In this document: positions 50,989 through 59,178 of the stretch, piece after piece
Position numbering within the stretch: position 1 is the first letter of the stretch
Layout: each line of letters begins with the position of its first letter
From: Candidatus Levyibacteriota bacterium
Lineage (GTDB): Bacteria > Patescibacteria > Microgenomatia > Levybacterales > UBA12049
Assembly (NCBI GenBank): GCA_027334565.1
Contig: DAHWUP010000001.1
Location: forward strand, 62,001-126,000
Reading direction: 5' to 3'
Length of the DNA stretch: 64,000 bases
Made by a program: the position numbers and the translations under genes
Notes under the pieces: generated by a model
Database searches by the model: none
Seen by the model: the letters and a program-made list of their open reading frames with translations, nothing else
Told to the model about the DNA's origin: nothing

Positions 50989-51911
50989 AAATACAATCTA
51001 CCCATTTGGGCTTTTATCTCTTTTAGCCCGTTATCAAAACTGGACATTTCGATTCCAAGTCTATTTATTCTATCATTTTTAAGATTAAGACAAAAGGGTC
51101 TTGGGGCTTTTCCGGCAAAATACTCTCGCCTGGTTGTTTTTGAAATTAAGTTCTCGTCAAGTTCGAATGCTCGCGCAATTTTCACCGCTGCTTCATATGG
51201 AGTTATGGACTGACTTCCCACAACATGAAAAATTCCCGTTTCGTCTCTTTGTATGAGTATATCCAGCGCATTAACAAAATCATCGATAAAAGTCGGTACC
51301 ATGATATGATCGGTCACCAAATTAAGTTTTTCCGCCTTCTGCAATTTTTCAATGATAACTCTGACGAAATCGTTTCTCTCAAAATAAGCTCTATATGGAT
51401 AAGCCGGTCTGACAATCATGAATTTTAACCCGGAGCTTTCGACCAGCTTTTCTCCTTCATGTTTGGTTTTCGCATACCAGTTAACAGGGTCGGGAATATC
51501 GTTCTCGGTATAGTGTTTTTTGGTACCATCAAAAACAAAATCCGTTGATATATAAATTAATTTCTTATTATTTTTTTGACAGGCCTCGACAATGTTACGT
51601 GTGCCGAAAACGTTGATAGCATAAGCCGTCTGCTCTCTAATCCAAGCGCTTTCCTTTTCTTTGTCACTATTCAAGCGTAGAATTTCAAGATCTTTTTCTT
51701 TATCCGATTCACAACCGTCAACGTTAGTTTTTGCGGCCATGTGAATAACCAAATCGGCCTTTGAGGAAGAGATCGCGTCTAGAATTTTATTTTTATCCAA
51801 TATGTTAACTCCGCTTTCAAGATTTATGAATTCGAACTGATATGCATTCCCAAGAAGTTCCGTGAACCTCGTTCCGATTAAACCTGTCAAGCCGGTCCCG
51901 ATGATCCTCAT
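50985..51911 (-). CDS. rmlD: dTDP-4-dehydrorhamnose reductase-like protein
   Basis: Extended SDR of 308 residues: 'IIGTGLTGLIGTRFTELLG', 'DLVIHMAAKTNVDGCE', 'LIYISTDFVFDGTKKHYTE', 'NWYAKTKHEGEKLV' (Y-x3-K) and 'FHVVGSQSITPYEAAVKIA'. It sits in rmlA-rmlB-rmlD order. The N-terminus is slightly unusual (GTGLTGLIG in place of GxxGxxG). No rmlC epimerase is in the window, so the product may be another 6-deoxyhexose or RmlC lies elsewhere. Confidence 0.82.
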   Translation of the reverse strand: MRIIGTGLTGLIGTRFTELLGNAYQFEFINLESGVNILDKNKILDAISSSKADLVIHMAAKTNVDGCESDKEKDLEILRLNSDKEKESAWIREQTAYAINVFGTRNIVEACQKNNKKLIYISTDFVFDGTKKHYTENDIPDPVNWYAKTKHEGEKLVESSGLKFMIVRPAYPYRAYFERNDFVRVIIEKLQKAEKLNLVTDHIMVPTFIDDFVNALDILIQRDETGIFHVVGSQSITPYEAAVKIARAFELDENLISKTTRREYFAGKAPRPFCLNLKNDRINRLGIEMSSFDNGLKEIKAQMGRLYL

Positions 51912-51917
51912 AATTTG

Positions 51918-52931
51918 TTATTTTATTCCGTATTGTGTTTGATAGTAATTCTTATATTCTCCGTTTTTAACACTTTTCCACCAGTCTTGATGTTGTTTAT
52001 ACCAGTCTACGGTTTTTGCCAACAACTGGTCAAAATCTCCTTGCGGTTCCCATCCCAATTCATTTTTAATTTTTGTCCAGTCAACCGCATAACGACGGTC
52101 GTGACCCGGTCTGTCTTTTACATACTCGATTGCGCCTTCGGTTTTCCCCAACAACCCGACTATTTTTTTAATCACCTCGATATTATTGATCTCTTTGGTT
52201 AAACCTCCTATACAGTAGGTTTCACCGATTTTCCCGTTTTGCAATATAAGATCTATCGCCCTGCAATGGTCTTCAACATACAACCAATCCCTAACATATA
52301 GTCCGTCTCCATATACGGGAACCTTTTTATCCTCAAGCAAGTTCGTAATTGCCAACGGAATAAATTTTTCAGGGAATTGATAGGGACCAAAATTATTAGA
52401 GCAATTGGAGATCGTAATCGGCAGGCCGTATGTAAAATGATACGCTCTTACCAAATGATCCGATGCGGCTTTGCTGGCAGAGTAAGGACTCCTGGGGTTG
52501 TAGTTTGTTCGCTCATTAAATTTATTCTTTTCTCCCAGCTCAAGCTTTCCGAACACCTCATCCGTAGATATATGATGAAATCTTTTGATCTTATTTTTTA
52601 ATGCGGACCGTAGTAGAATATTTGTCCCCAAAACGTTGGTCCTGATAAATTCCGAGGGCTCGAGAATCGAACGATCTACGTGACTTTCTGCTGCAAAATG
52701 AACTATCACATCAACTCCCGCCATTGTAGAATCGACTATTGAGGAATCACAAATGTCCCCCTGCACGAACCGGTAATTTGGATTTTCCTCAACATCCTTA
52801 AGGTTTTCAAGATTACCGGCATAGGTCAATTTATCCAAATTAATAACCAGATCTTTAGGATGGTTCTTTAACCAATATATAATAAAATTGGAGCCGATGA
52901 ATCCGGCTCCACCGGTGACCAAAAGTTTCAT
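51918..52931 (-). CDS. rmlB: dTDP-glucose 4,6-dehydratase
   Basis: The 337-residue SDR has 'LLVTGGAGFIGSNFIIYWL', 'LDKLTYAGNLENL', 'DVIVHFAAESHVDRSI', 'FHHISTDEVFGKL' (T-D-E triad), 'NPRSPYSASKAASDHLV' (Y-x3-K), 'SNCSNNFGPYQFPEKFIPL' and 'YVRDWLYVEDHCRAIDL'. All are diagnostic for RmlB. It is 6 bp from rmlA upstream and 6 bp from rmlD downstream. Confidence 0.96.
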   Translation of the reverse strand: MKLLVTGGAGFIGSNFIIYWLKNHPKDLVINLDKLTYAGNLENLKDVEENPNYRFVQGDICDSSIVDSTMAGVDVIVHFAAESHVDRSILEPSEFIRTNVLGTNILLRSALKNKIKRFHHISTDEVFGKLELGEKNKFNERTNYNPRSPYSASKAASDHLVRAYHFTYGLPITISNCSNNFGPYQFPEKFIPLAITNLLEDKKVPVYGDGLYVRDWLYVEDHCRAIDLILQNGKIGETYCIGGLTKEINNIEVIKKIVGLLGKTEGAIEYVKDRPGHDRRYAVDWTKIKNELGWEPQGDFDQLLAKTVDWYKQHQDWWKSVKNGEYKNYYQTQYGIK

Positions 52932-52937
52932 AAATTA

Positions 52938-53660
52938 CTATCTGTCTCTCCTAGCCCAATATTCGGAAGCGCTATAAAGGCTTTTAAAGGTTCCCGCGTC
53001 GCTCCAATAACCATCTAATTTAGCCCATCTGAGTTTTCCTTTTCTAATATATTCATTGTTTACATCCGATATTTCGAGTTCTCCTCTTTGTGACGGCTTA
53101 AGGTTTTTTATTATTTTAAAGACTTCGTTGTCGTAAAAATATAGTCCGGTTACGGCAAATTTGCTTTTCGGCTCCTTCGGTTTCTCCTCTATGGCGATTA
53201 TCTTTTGCGGGTCATTCTTATTGAATACTGCAACGCCGAAGCGTTTTGGATCTCTTACTTCTTTAATAAAGATTAATGCCCCTTCCTTAAAGCTTTTGAC
53301 CGAATCGCTGATATCCGCATCCGTAGTATTATCTCCAAGGATCACCGCCAAACTATCGTTGTCGGCAAAGCTTTCGGCCAACGATAATGCATCGGCGATT
53401 CCGCCATCCGGCTTTTCCTGGTATGCGTATTCTAAATGTTTTAGTCCGAACTCTTTACCGTTTTTTAAAATACCCAGGAAATGACCGACATGCGGGCCGC
53501 TGGTAACTATCAATACCTGGTCTATTCCTGCCTTGACCAGCGTTTCTATTGGATAAAATATCATCGGTTTGTTATAAACCGGCAATAAATGTTTGTTTGT
53601 AACATGCGTCAGAGGATAAAGTCTGGTTCCCAATCCTCCGGCTAAAATTACTCCCTTCAT
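52938..53660 (-). CDS. rmlA: Glucose-1-phosphate thymidylyltransferase (short form)
   Basis: Forms dTDP-glucose. The 240-residue nucleotidyltransferase has 'GVILAGGLGTRLYPLTHVTN', 'KHLLPVYNKPMIFYPIETL', 'YAYQEKPDGGIADALSLAE', 'VILGDNTTDADI', 'IAIEEKPKEPKSKFAVTGLY' and 'KLDGYWSDAGTF'. It is shorter than the usual 290 residues, as in archaeal-like RmlA forms. It leads the rml-ugd-rmd run and overlaps the upstream small membrane gene by 4 bp. Confidence 0.93.
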   Translation of the reverse strand: MKGVILAGGLGTRLYPLTHVTNKHLLPVYNKPMIFYPIETLVKAGIDQVLIVTSGPHVGHFLGILKNGKEFGLKHLEYAYQEKPDGGIADALSLAESFADNDSLAVILGDNTTDADISDSVKSFKEGALIFIKEVRDPKRFGVAVFNKNDPQKIIAIEEKPKEPKSKFAVTGLYFYDNEVFKIIKNLKPSQRGELEISDVNNEYIRKGKLRWAKLDGYWSDAGTFKSLYSASEYWARRDR

Positions 53661-53923
53661 GCCCCTCCTTCAATTACAAAAAATAAAATGGATAAACCCA
53701 GTAAACCGATCAGACTATATTCTATCACAATTCTTTTAGTTAATTCATGATTGATAAAGTGATGAAAAATTCCCCAAAGAACATAAGCAATAATCGTTAA
53801 GGTGACGGTTAATTTTTGTAAATTGAGGTTCGGAGAAGTATATACCGTCAGTAAGAAACCGGTTGTAAAAATCGCCAGCAGCGACAGGTAATAACCGATA
53901 TGTTTTTTAAGTTTTTTCATCAC
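53657..53923 (-). CDS. Small three-helix membrane protein
   Basis: The 88-residue protein has three predicted helices (about 11-30, 36-55, 65-85) and few charged residues. I recognise no family. It overlaps the CAP-domain gene by 4 bp and rmlA by 4 bp, so it is translated as part of this operon and is probably real. Confidence 0.65.
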   Translation of the reverse strand: MMKKLKKHIGYYLSLLAIFTTGFLLTVYTSPNLNLQKLTVTLTIIAYVLWGIFHHFINHELTKRIVIEYSLIGLLGLSILFFVIEGGA

Positions 53924-54861
53924 AATATCGCTCCCCTCGCCAATATCAAAATTATCAAAAGTAGAAGCGAAAAGAATATCACGTGATCCAAATTATGACC
54001 GACGAAACGAATAATTTTCCTCCTCTCAATCACAATCATATCCAAAATCAATACAAATATAAACAATCCGATTATCATCCTCGCTGACAGAACGGAAAAG
54101 GTTGCGCCGTTAACCAAGGGCTGTTTTAATCCTGTGCCTGCGTTGACCGCCAATTTTTGATTTGAGCCGATCTTTTGAACGGCAAGTGTTTGTGAAGCTG
54201 TGCTATTAATCGCCTCGCCGACCGTAGGCGTAGGTAGCGCTTGGGCAACCTGGACCGGCTGCGCTGTTTCCTGTTGCGGGCTAACCGTCTTCGTGGCAAA
54301 AGTCGTACTGCCAAACATTTCTACTATTAATACCGTATTCTCACCGGTAAGATTTCCTGTTTCTACCGCAAAACCGACATCGTTATATTTAGGTGATAAC
54401 ATATTTTCTCTGTGTGAAGGACTTGCCATCCAGGCGTTTACCACGGCATCGGGTGTAGTATAACCTCTTGCGAGATTTTCTCCGGCATAAATATAGTTAT
54501 AACCTGCACCTTTGATAAAATCCCAAGGCGTTGTTCCGTCGGGCGCAATATGTGCCCAATAATCCTTTGCGAACATATCCGCAGCCTTACCGGCCGCAGC
54601 TTGCGAAAGTTCGCTGTTTAAACTAAGCGGCGGCACTCCTGCCGCCTGTCTATCTTGATTGGTTAGGCTCAAAAGTGCTTCTTGGGAAATATTTGAATAG
54701 GTACCTAAAACGGAAGGATAATTGGTTCTCAGAAATGACATTAAAAGCCCTGCCGAAAAGAAAAATAGGGTAAGCGCTAAAAGGATCTTGTGATGAAGGA
54801 GTCTTGCTCTATAGTTATTGCTCTCACGCGGCAAAAGCAGGTGCTTGAGAAATCTTGTCAT
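53920..54861 (-). CDS. Membrane CAP/SCP-domain protein
   Basis: The 313-residue protein has an N-terminal helix (about 25-45), then a CAP domain (about 62-200): 'LLSLTNQDRQAAGVPPLSL', 'SELSQAAAGKAADMFAKDYWAH', 'AGENLARGYTTPDAVVNAWMAS', 'SHRENMLSPKYNDVGFAVE'. The His/Glu cavity residues are present. A linker and two C-terminal helices follow (about 260-310). Related bacterial proteins (YkwD type) are secreted and of uncertain function. It sits between tsaB and the glycan genes. Confidence 0.9.
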   Translation of the reverse strand: MTRFLKHLLLPRESNNYRARLLHHKILLALTLFFFSAGLLMSFLRTNYPSVLGTYSNISQEALLSLTNQDRQAAGVPPLSLNSELSQAAAGKAADMFAKDYWAHIAPDGTTPWDFIKGAGYNYIYAGENLARGYTTPDAVVNAWMASPSHRENMLSPKYNDVGFAVETGNLTGENTVLIVEMFGSTTFATKTVSPQQETAQPVQVAQALPTPTVGEAINSTASQTLAVQKIGSNQKLAVNAGTGLKQPLVNGATFSVLSARMIIGLFIFVLILDMIVIERRKIIRFVGHNLDHVIFFSLLLLIILILARGAIL

Positions 54862-54867
54862 ATCTTT

Positions 54868-55185
54868 TTAATTATATACTGGAGCGGCCAAATCTCCAAT
54901 CTTCCTGCCATTTACCGGAATTTTAAGTAAATATCCCAAGGCATTAGCAATCGAAATACCCACCCTAAGTCCCGTAAAAGAACCCGGTCCCTCAAAAACT
55001 AAGATTTCGCCAAGTGCATCAGGCGATAAATTGTGTTTTCTAAGTAGCTTATCTACAAGCGGTAAAACCGCTTCCGATTTTAATAGTTTGGAATCGGAAG
55101 TAATTCTTTCCGACTTTTTACCGCTTAATTTGATCTCGACGTAAATTTTTTTATTGTTGGAAGTATCGATTTTTAAAAAATTCAT
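54868..55185 (-). CDS. tsaB: TsaB-like tRNA t6A protein, short form
   Basis: The protein has only 105 residues, against about 220-230 for usual TsaB. It retains the N-terminal ASKHA lobe: 'FLKIDTSNNKKIYVEI' and the signature 'EILVFEGPGSFTGLRVGISIANAL'. The C-terminal lobe is absent with no frameshift remnant, so the shortness looks natural. TsaB scaffolds TsaD for t6A tRNA modification. It overlaps tsaC by 4 bp, in a tsaE-tsaC-tsaB run; tsaD is outside the window. Confidence 0.88.
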   Translation of the reverse strand: MNFLKIDTSNNKKIYVEIKLSGKKSERITSDSKLLKSEAVLPLVDKLLRKHNLSPDALGEILVFEGPGSFTGLRVGISIANALGYLLKIPVNGRKIGDLAAPVYN

Positions 55186-55769
55186 GTATCCATTGTAATA
55201 CTAACGGCACCCTGACGCAAAATTTTCCAAGGTTTGACAGTTGTGTCGACCACCGTTGATACCCCCTTTAGATTACACTTACCGGGCAAAACATAATCTA
55301 CTAATTTTGTTAATTTCGGATTCAAATCATTAAAGTCAAACGGAGTGTCTTCCCCGTGAAAGTTGGCCGACGGACCCAAAAGTCCGACTCCCAAACTACG
55401 AATAAGCGCCAGGGTAATCATATGATTTGGCATTCGAAGACCGATAGTTTCCCCTCCTCCTCTAACCAATCGGGGAATCTTATTTTTTTTGCACTTCACC
55501 ACTACGGTTAATGCGCCCGGCCAATACGGACCGATAAGCTTATCCTCCACTTCATGCGGAATATCAAAGGCATAACTTTTTGCCATACTTACCCCGTTAA
55601 CCAAAAGAGGAACAGCTTGATCATGCGGCCTCTTGCGTATACCGAAAAGTCTCTCTATCGCTTTTTTGTCATCGACCCTGCAACCGATACCGAAAGCGGT
55701 GTCGGTGGGAAATATGATTATCCCGCCACGGTTTAAAACTTCGATTGCTCTGTTAAGATCATTGCTCAT
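55182..55769 (-). CDS. tsaC: L-threonylcarbamoyladenylate synthase
   Basis: First enzyme of t6A synthesis (threonine, bicarbonate and ATP to threonylcarbamoyl-AMP). The 195-residue YrdC/Sua5 domain shows 'GGIIIFPTDTAFGIGCRVDD', 'IRKRPHDQAVPLLV', 'YWPGALTVVVK', 'ETIGLRMPNH', 'GLLGPSANFHGEDTPFD' and 'STVVDTT'. The length fits the single-domain TsaC type. It overlaps tsaE by 11 bp. Confidence 0.95.
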   Translation of the reverse strand: MSNDLNRAIEVLNRGGIIIFPTDTAFGIGCRVDDKKAIERLFGIRKRPHDQAVPLLVNGVSMAKSYAFDIPHEVEDKLIGPYWPGALTVVVKCKKNKIPRLVRGGGETIGLRMPNHMITLALIRSLGVGLLGPSANFHGEDTPFDFNDLNPKLTKLVDYVLPGKCNLKGVSTVVDTTVKPWKILRQGAVSITMDT

Positions 55770-56193
55770 AGCGCACGACCGTGATTCTTCTTTTATCGTT
55801 TTTCAAATCTTCGATATGAACCTCAATTCTTCTTGCGGGAAGCATAGTTCCCATCTTCTCCGCCCACTCCAGCGCAACGATAGAATTTTTATCATTTATG
55901 AGCTGGTCTATCCCTGTTCCCAAAAGATCTGCGTTATTTTGAATCCTATAAAGATCTACATGGTAAAAACTACCATCGTCTAAAGCATAGCTTCTGACAA
56001 TTATAAACGTCGGGGACATTATTCTTCTTTTTATACCTAAACCCTTGGCCAATCCTTGAATAAAAGAAGTTTTACCGCTTCCGAGCTCTCCGTAAAAAGC
56101 CAGCACATCGCCGGGGTTGATTTGTGAAGCGAACTTTTCGGCAAGTTCTTGGGTTTTTGATACGCTATTGGTCAGATATATTACTGTCTCCAT
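55759..56193 (-). CDS. tsaE: tRNA t6A biosynthesis ATPase TsaE
   Basis: P-loop ATPase of 144 residues supporting the TsaBD complex. Visible: Walker A 'YGELGSGKTSFIQGLAKGLG', 'MSPTFIIVRSY', 'FYHVDLYRI' and 'VALEWAEKM'. Length is normal. It overlaps the upstream surface-protein gene by 29 bp and tsaC by 11 bp. Confidence 0.95.
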   Translation of the reverse strand: METVIYLTNSVSKTQELAEKFASQINPGDVLAFYGELGSGKTSFIQGLAKGLGIKRRIMSPTFIIVRSYALDDGSFYHVDLYRIQNNADLLGTGIDQLINDKNSIVALEWAEKMGTMLPARRIEVHIEDLKNDKRRITVVRYEQ

Positions 56194-57025
56194 TTTTCCT
56201 CGCCTTAAGATAATTATCTATCTTGGGATAAAAAATTACTATAGCACACAGTGACATAAATATTATCCCCAAAAAAATCAGAATTTTCGAAATAGCTTGT
56301 TTATCCGCTGCGGAAAATAATTGTAGGCTGTTTCCGGGGGAACCCGTGTCGGACGGGATAGAAAACAAACTATTGGTATTCTGACTTAAAACCTGTTGTT
56401 GCGCGGGGTTTATGACCGCTGAGGTCGTTGCGTATGGAGTGGGGGTTATGGTCGATTTGGGAGTCGGCGTAACCGTTAGCGTGGGAATAGGCGTAAGGGT
56501 CGGGGTCGAAGTAGGAGCGGGCGTCGGTGTCGGGGTGGGCGTAGACGTAGGAGTCGGAGAAGGTGCGGTCAGTGAAACATTAACAACATTTGACCAAGTG
56601 GCACTTGAACCGTTTTCGGTATATCTTCCCAATTCGAGGTCATATGTACCGGATCCGGTATTGTTAAAATTTGGATCGTCGTTTGCCACCATTCCCTGAA
56701 CATTACCATACCAGGAGCCATCCGAAAAAGTGGTTATCGTCAAAAACTTCGTATAATCAATCGGCGAAGGCGTTCCATTGTACCATTCGGAACCATTATA
56801 GGTAGAACCGAAATAATTTGTCGTTCCCGTTTGCGCCAGGACAATTCTTAACCTATAAATAGTATTTGAAGACAAACCGCTCATGGTTGCAGAAATTGTA
56901 AAACTTTGATCAATGTTTATGGATGAAGGATAAGTAGTAATTGTCGGGGCGGAAGCGATGGCAACCTGATCGGAAAAGAGTAACCAAAATAAAAAAACGA
57001 ATGCAAAAATTTTAACTGATTTCAT
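56165..57025 (-). CDS. Surface protein with Thr/Pro stalk and C-terminal anchor
   Basis: The 286-residue protein has a signal peptide ('IFAFVFLFWLLFSDQVAIAS'), one Ig-like domain (about 25-155), a long low-complexity (T-P/S/A)n stalk (about 155-200), and a C-terminal helix (about 245-268) with a basic tail. The PT-rich stalk resembles glycosylated wall-spanning linkers. It overlaps tsaE by 29 bp, although the products are unrelated. An AGGAAA site lies upstream of the ATG. Confidence 0.8.
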   Translation of the reverse strand: MKSVKIFAFVFLFWLLFSDQVAIASAPTITTYPSSINIDQSFTISATMSGLSSNTIYRLRIVLAQTGTTNYFGSTYNGSEWYNGTPSPIDYTKFLTITTFSDGSWYGNVQGMVANDDPNFNNTGSGTYDLELGRYTENGSSATWSNVVNVSLTAPSPTPTSTPTPTPTPAPTSTPTLTPIPTLTVTPTPKSTITPTPYATTSAVINPAQQQVLSQNTNSLFSIPSDTGSPGNSLQLFSAADKQAISKILIFLGIIFMSLCAIVIFYPKIDNYLKARKNGDSNISDQ

Positions 57026-57053
57026 TAATTTTGATAAAATTTCCTACATTCTA

Positions 57054-58277
57054 TCAAAATCCATTAATCTTATAAATCGCGAATATGCTGCTTAGCGAAT
57101 ATTTGCTGGTAAACGGAATCCTGTGCCCGTTGGGCGTGAACGGGTCGTTCATCAAATAATTACCTCCGTTATAATCGGTAAGAACTACGAAATGCGTATC
57201 GCCGTTTGAATACTGGATCCCTGCCACCACCGGTCTTCCGTTTTGAAGTTCACTGTCGATTACCGATTCCACTCTGGTTGATGTTACACCGTCTGCCGTG
57301 ATAGTAAAGTTTAAATAAGCCGGGTAATATGATGCAAAATTAGAAGGATTGGAATTGATCGTTTGTGGGGTGACATCTCTGTGTCCGTAATGAGTATATA
57401 CCATTGCCATTGATGTGACCAGACAACCGTCACTGGCCAGAGTATATTCGGTACCGTTTAATGAGTTTCCTCCCCACTGACTGTCCCTTTGGTTATAATA
57501 ACATCCCCAATCGTCACATACCGTTTGATTACCCAGCAGCGAAGCTCCTCCCTGGCTTTGGGCAAATCCCGAAAATCCTGCCAATTGAGCTTTCGCCTGT
57601 GCAAGCAGCTGCTGGTAGGTAGCTTCGCTACCCTGCGTTTGGGTCAGGAGGTCCTGTTCTGCCTGTTTCTCCTGATTGAGTTGATTTGTCTGCTGCTGTA
57701 GCTGCGTTTGCAAAACCATCAGTTGTTTTTTTTCATTCTCGAAAATATTTTTCTGGTTTGAATAATCAACTTTTGCCTGCTGGGTATCATAAATTAATTG
57801 CCTGTCATGTGCTTGCGCAAGCTTTAAATAGTTTAGCCGTTGCAAGAAATCCGAAGCGCTGCCCGACGTTAACAGAATCTCCAGCGGCTGAATCGTTCCC
57901 ACTTCATAAGTAGCCACAATTCTGTTCAGCAAAACTTCGATCGAACTACTTAGGGCATTTTGCAGACTGGTGATTTTTTTGGAGGCGGTGTCAATGTCCA
58001 AAGTGATACTGGTAATTTGTTCTTCCGTAGCTTGAATCCTTGCCTCCGTTAACTGGATCTGGGTATCCATTAGCTGAATCTGGGACGAAAGGGTTTTTTC
58101 CTGACCTTGCAAATCCGCAATTTTTTGTTCGTACTGTTGTATCTGCTGCTCAAGCGAGGAGATATCGGGGGTCGGGGTCGGAGAAGTATCCGAATACACG
58201 CTTTTAATAAAAGGCGCAAGCAAAAACAATATCAATAAAAATGGCAGAAAAAGGAATTTTCTTAGACTTAATTTCAT
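57054..58277 (-). CDS. Coiled-coil protein with C39-like peptidase domain (FtsEX partner)
   Basis: The 407-residue protein has an N-terminal signal/anchor (about 8-28), then a long coiled coil (about 40-240, Gln/Glu/Leu-rich, PcsB/EnvC-like with a hinge at 'RIVATYEVGTIQPLEILLTS'). The C-terminal domain (about 260-405) is Peptidase_C39_2-like: 'YYNQRDSQWGG', catalytic-type cysteine in 'ASDGCLVTSMAMVY', histidine in 'GDTHFVVLTDY', and 'LMNDPFTPNGHR'. It lies directly downstream of ftsX, the position PcsB-type hydrolases occupy. It probably cleaves wall peptides under FtsEX control. ATG 58277 is preferred over 58289. Confidence 0.85.
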   Translation of the reverse strand: MKLSLRKFLFLPFLLILFLLAPFIKSVYSDTSPTPTPDISSLEQQIQQYEQKIADLQGQEKTLSSQIQLMDTQIQLTEARIQATEEQITSITLDIDTASKKITSLQNALSSSIEVLLNRIVATYEVGTIQPLEILLTSGSASDFLQRLNYLKLAQAHDRQLIYDTQQAKVDYSNQKNIFENEKKQLMVLQTQLQQQTNQLNQEKQAEQDLLTQTQGSEATYQQLLAQAKAQLAGFSGFAQSQGGASLLGNQTVCDDWGCYYNQRDSQWGGNSLNGTEYTLASDGCLVTSMAMVYTHYGHRDVTPQTINSNPSNFASYYPAYLNFTITADGVTSTRVESVIDSELQNGRPVVAGIQYSNGDTHFVVLTDYNGGNYLMNDPFTPNGHRIPFTSKYSLSSIFAIYKINGF

Positions 58278-58311
58278 AATCCATAACACAAGTTAATAAA
58301 TGCCGATATTT

Positions 58312-59178
58312 TTATTTTAAATATCGTAAAACCGCGATAAAACTGGAGATTATCCCCAAAATTATCGCCAGTAAGACCTCGGTTCCCAAAAGCAATAGAA
58401 GACCTTCCGTGGAAGCGGGAAGAACCGGTATTCCTTTCAGAAAAGATTCCAAGAAAGGTGTTGCCCACAACAAACTCGAGGTTGCTATTAACCAACCGAT
58501 AGCGGCTCCGACCAAACCGTAAAATACGCCTTCGGTGATAAAAGGAAGCCTGATATACCATGCGGTAGCACCGATAAGCCTCATTATTTCAATATCTTCC
58601 TTCTTTTGTGATATTTTCATTCCGATAATAGTGGCCATGATAAAAATCGATACCAAGGATAGTAACGCGATCAATCCTAAACCGATTTGTCTTATCGCAT
58701 CTGTCCAGGCGGTTAGGGTTGAAACGACGTCTTGCTGATAAATAACATCCGATACAATAGCACTCTTTTTAAGCATATCCGATATCGAACCCAGATCCTC
58801 AAGTCTTACGGTCGATATTTCAAATGAAGCAGGCAAGACATCCGCGGTGACCAGATCCAGAAGCAATGGGTCATTTTTGTTTTGTTGGCGATAAATATTT
58901 AAAGCATCGTCTTTTGATACGAACTTGATCGACGAAATTTTACCGGTATTCATCAGTTGGCTTTTCAGAGCGGTTATATCGCTTTGTTTTGCATCATCCT
59001 TGAAAAAAGCGGTGACCTGGGGTTTGGATTCGAAATAATTTATTACCTGCGAAGATCCGACCACTAAAAACGCAAAAAATGAAATTACCAAAAACGTTAA
59101 GGTCATGATCAGAATTGCCGCCAAAGCCTGATATGGCGATCTTCTTACATTCCTGGTCGTAGTTTTTAGAAATTTCAT
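58312..59178 (-). CDS. ftsX: Cell division protein FtsX
   Basis: Permease-like subunit of FtsEX that transmits ATPase motion to an external wall hydrolase. The 288-residue protein has one N-terminal helix (about 20-45), an extracytoplasmic loop (about 48-170; 'PQVTAFFKDDAKQSDI', 'LPASFEISTV') and three C-terminal helices with 'KKEDIEIMRLIGATAWYIRLPF' in the coupling region. It overlaps ftsE by 4 bp. Confidence 0.95.
   Translation of the reverse strand: MKFLKTTTRNVRRSPYQALAAILIMTLTFLVISFFAFLVVGSSQVINYFESKPQVTAFFKDDAKQSDITALKSQLMNTGKISSIKFVSKDDALNIYRQQNKNDPLLLDLVTADVLPASFEISTVRLEDLGSISDMLKKSAIVSDVIYQQDVVSTLTAWTDAIRQIGLGLIALLSLVSIFIMATIIGMKISQKKEDIEIMRLIGATAWYIRLPFITEGVFYGLVGAAIGWLIATSSLLWATPFLESFLKGIPVLPASTEGLLLLLGTEVLLAIILGIISSFIAVLRYLK

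Noticed and set aside
56412..56699. Open frame on the plus strand rich in alternating Val and Gly.
   Set aside because: It is the reverse complement of the Thr/Pro stalk of the surface protein on the minus strand; low-complexity shadow.
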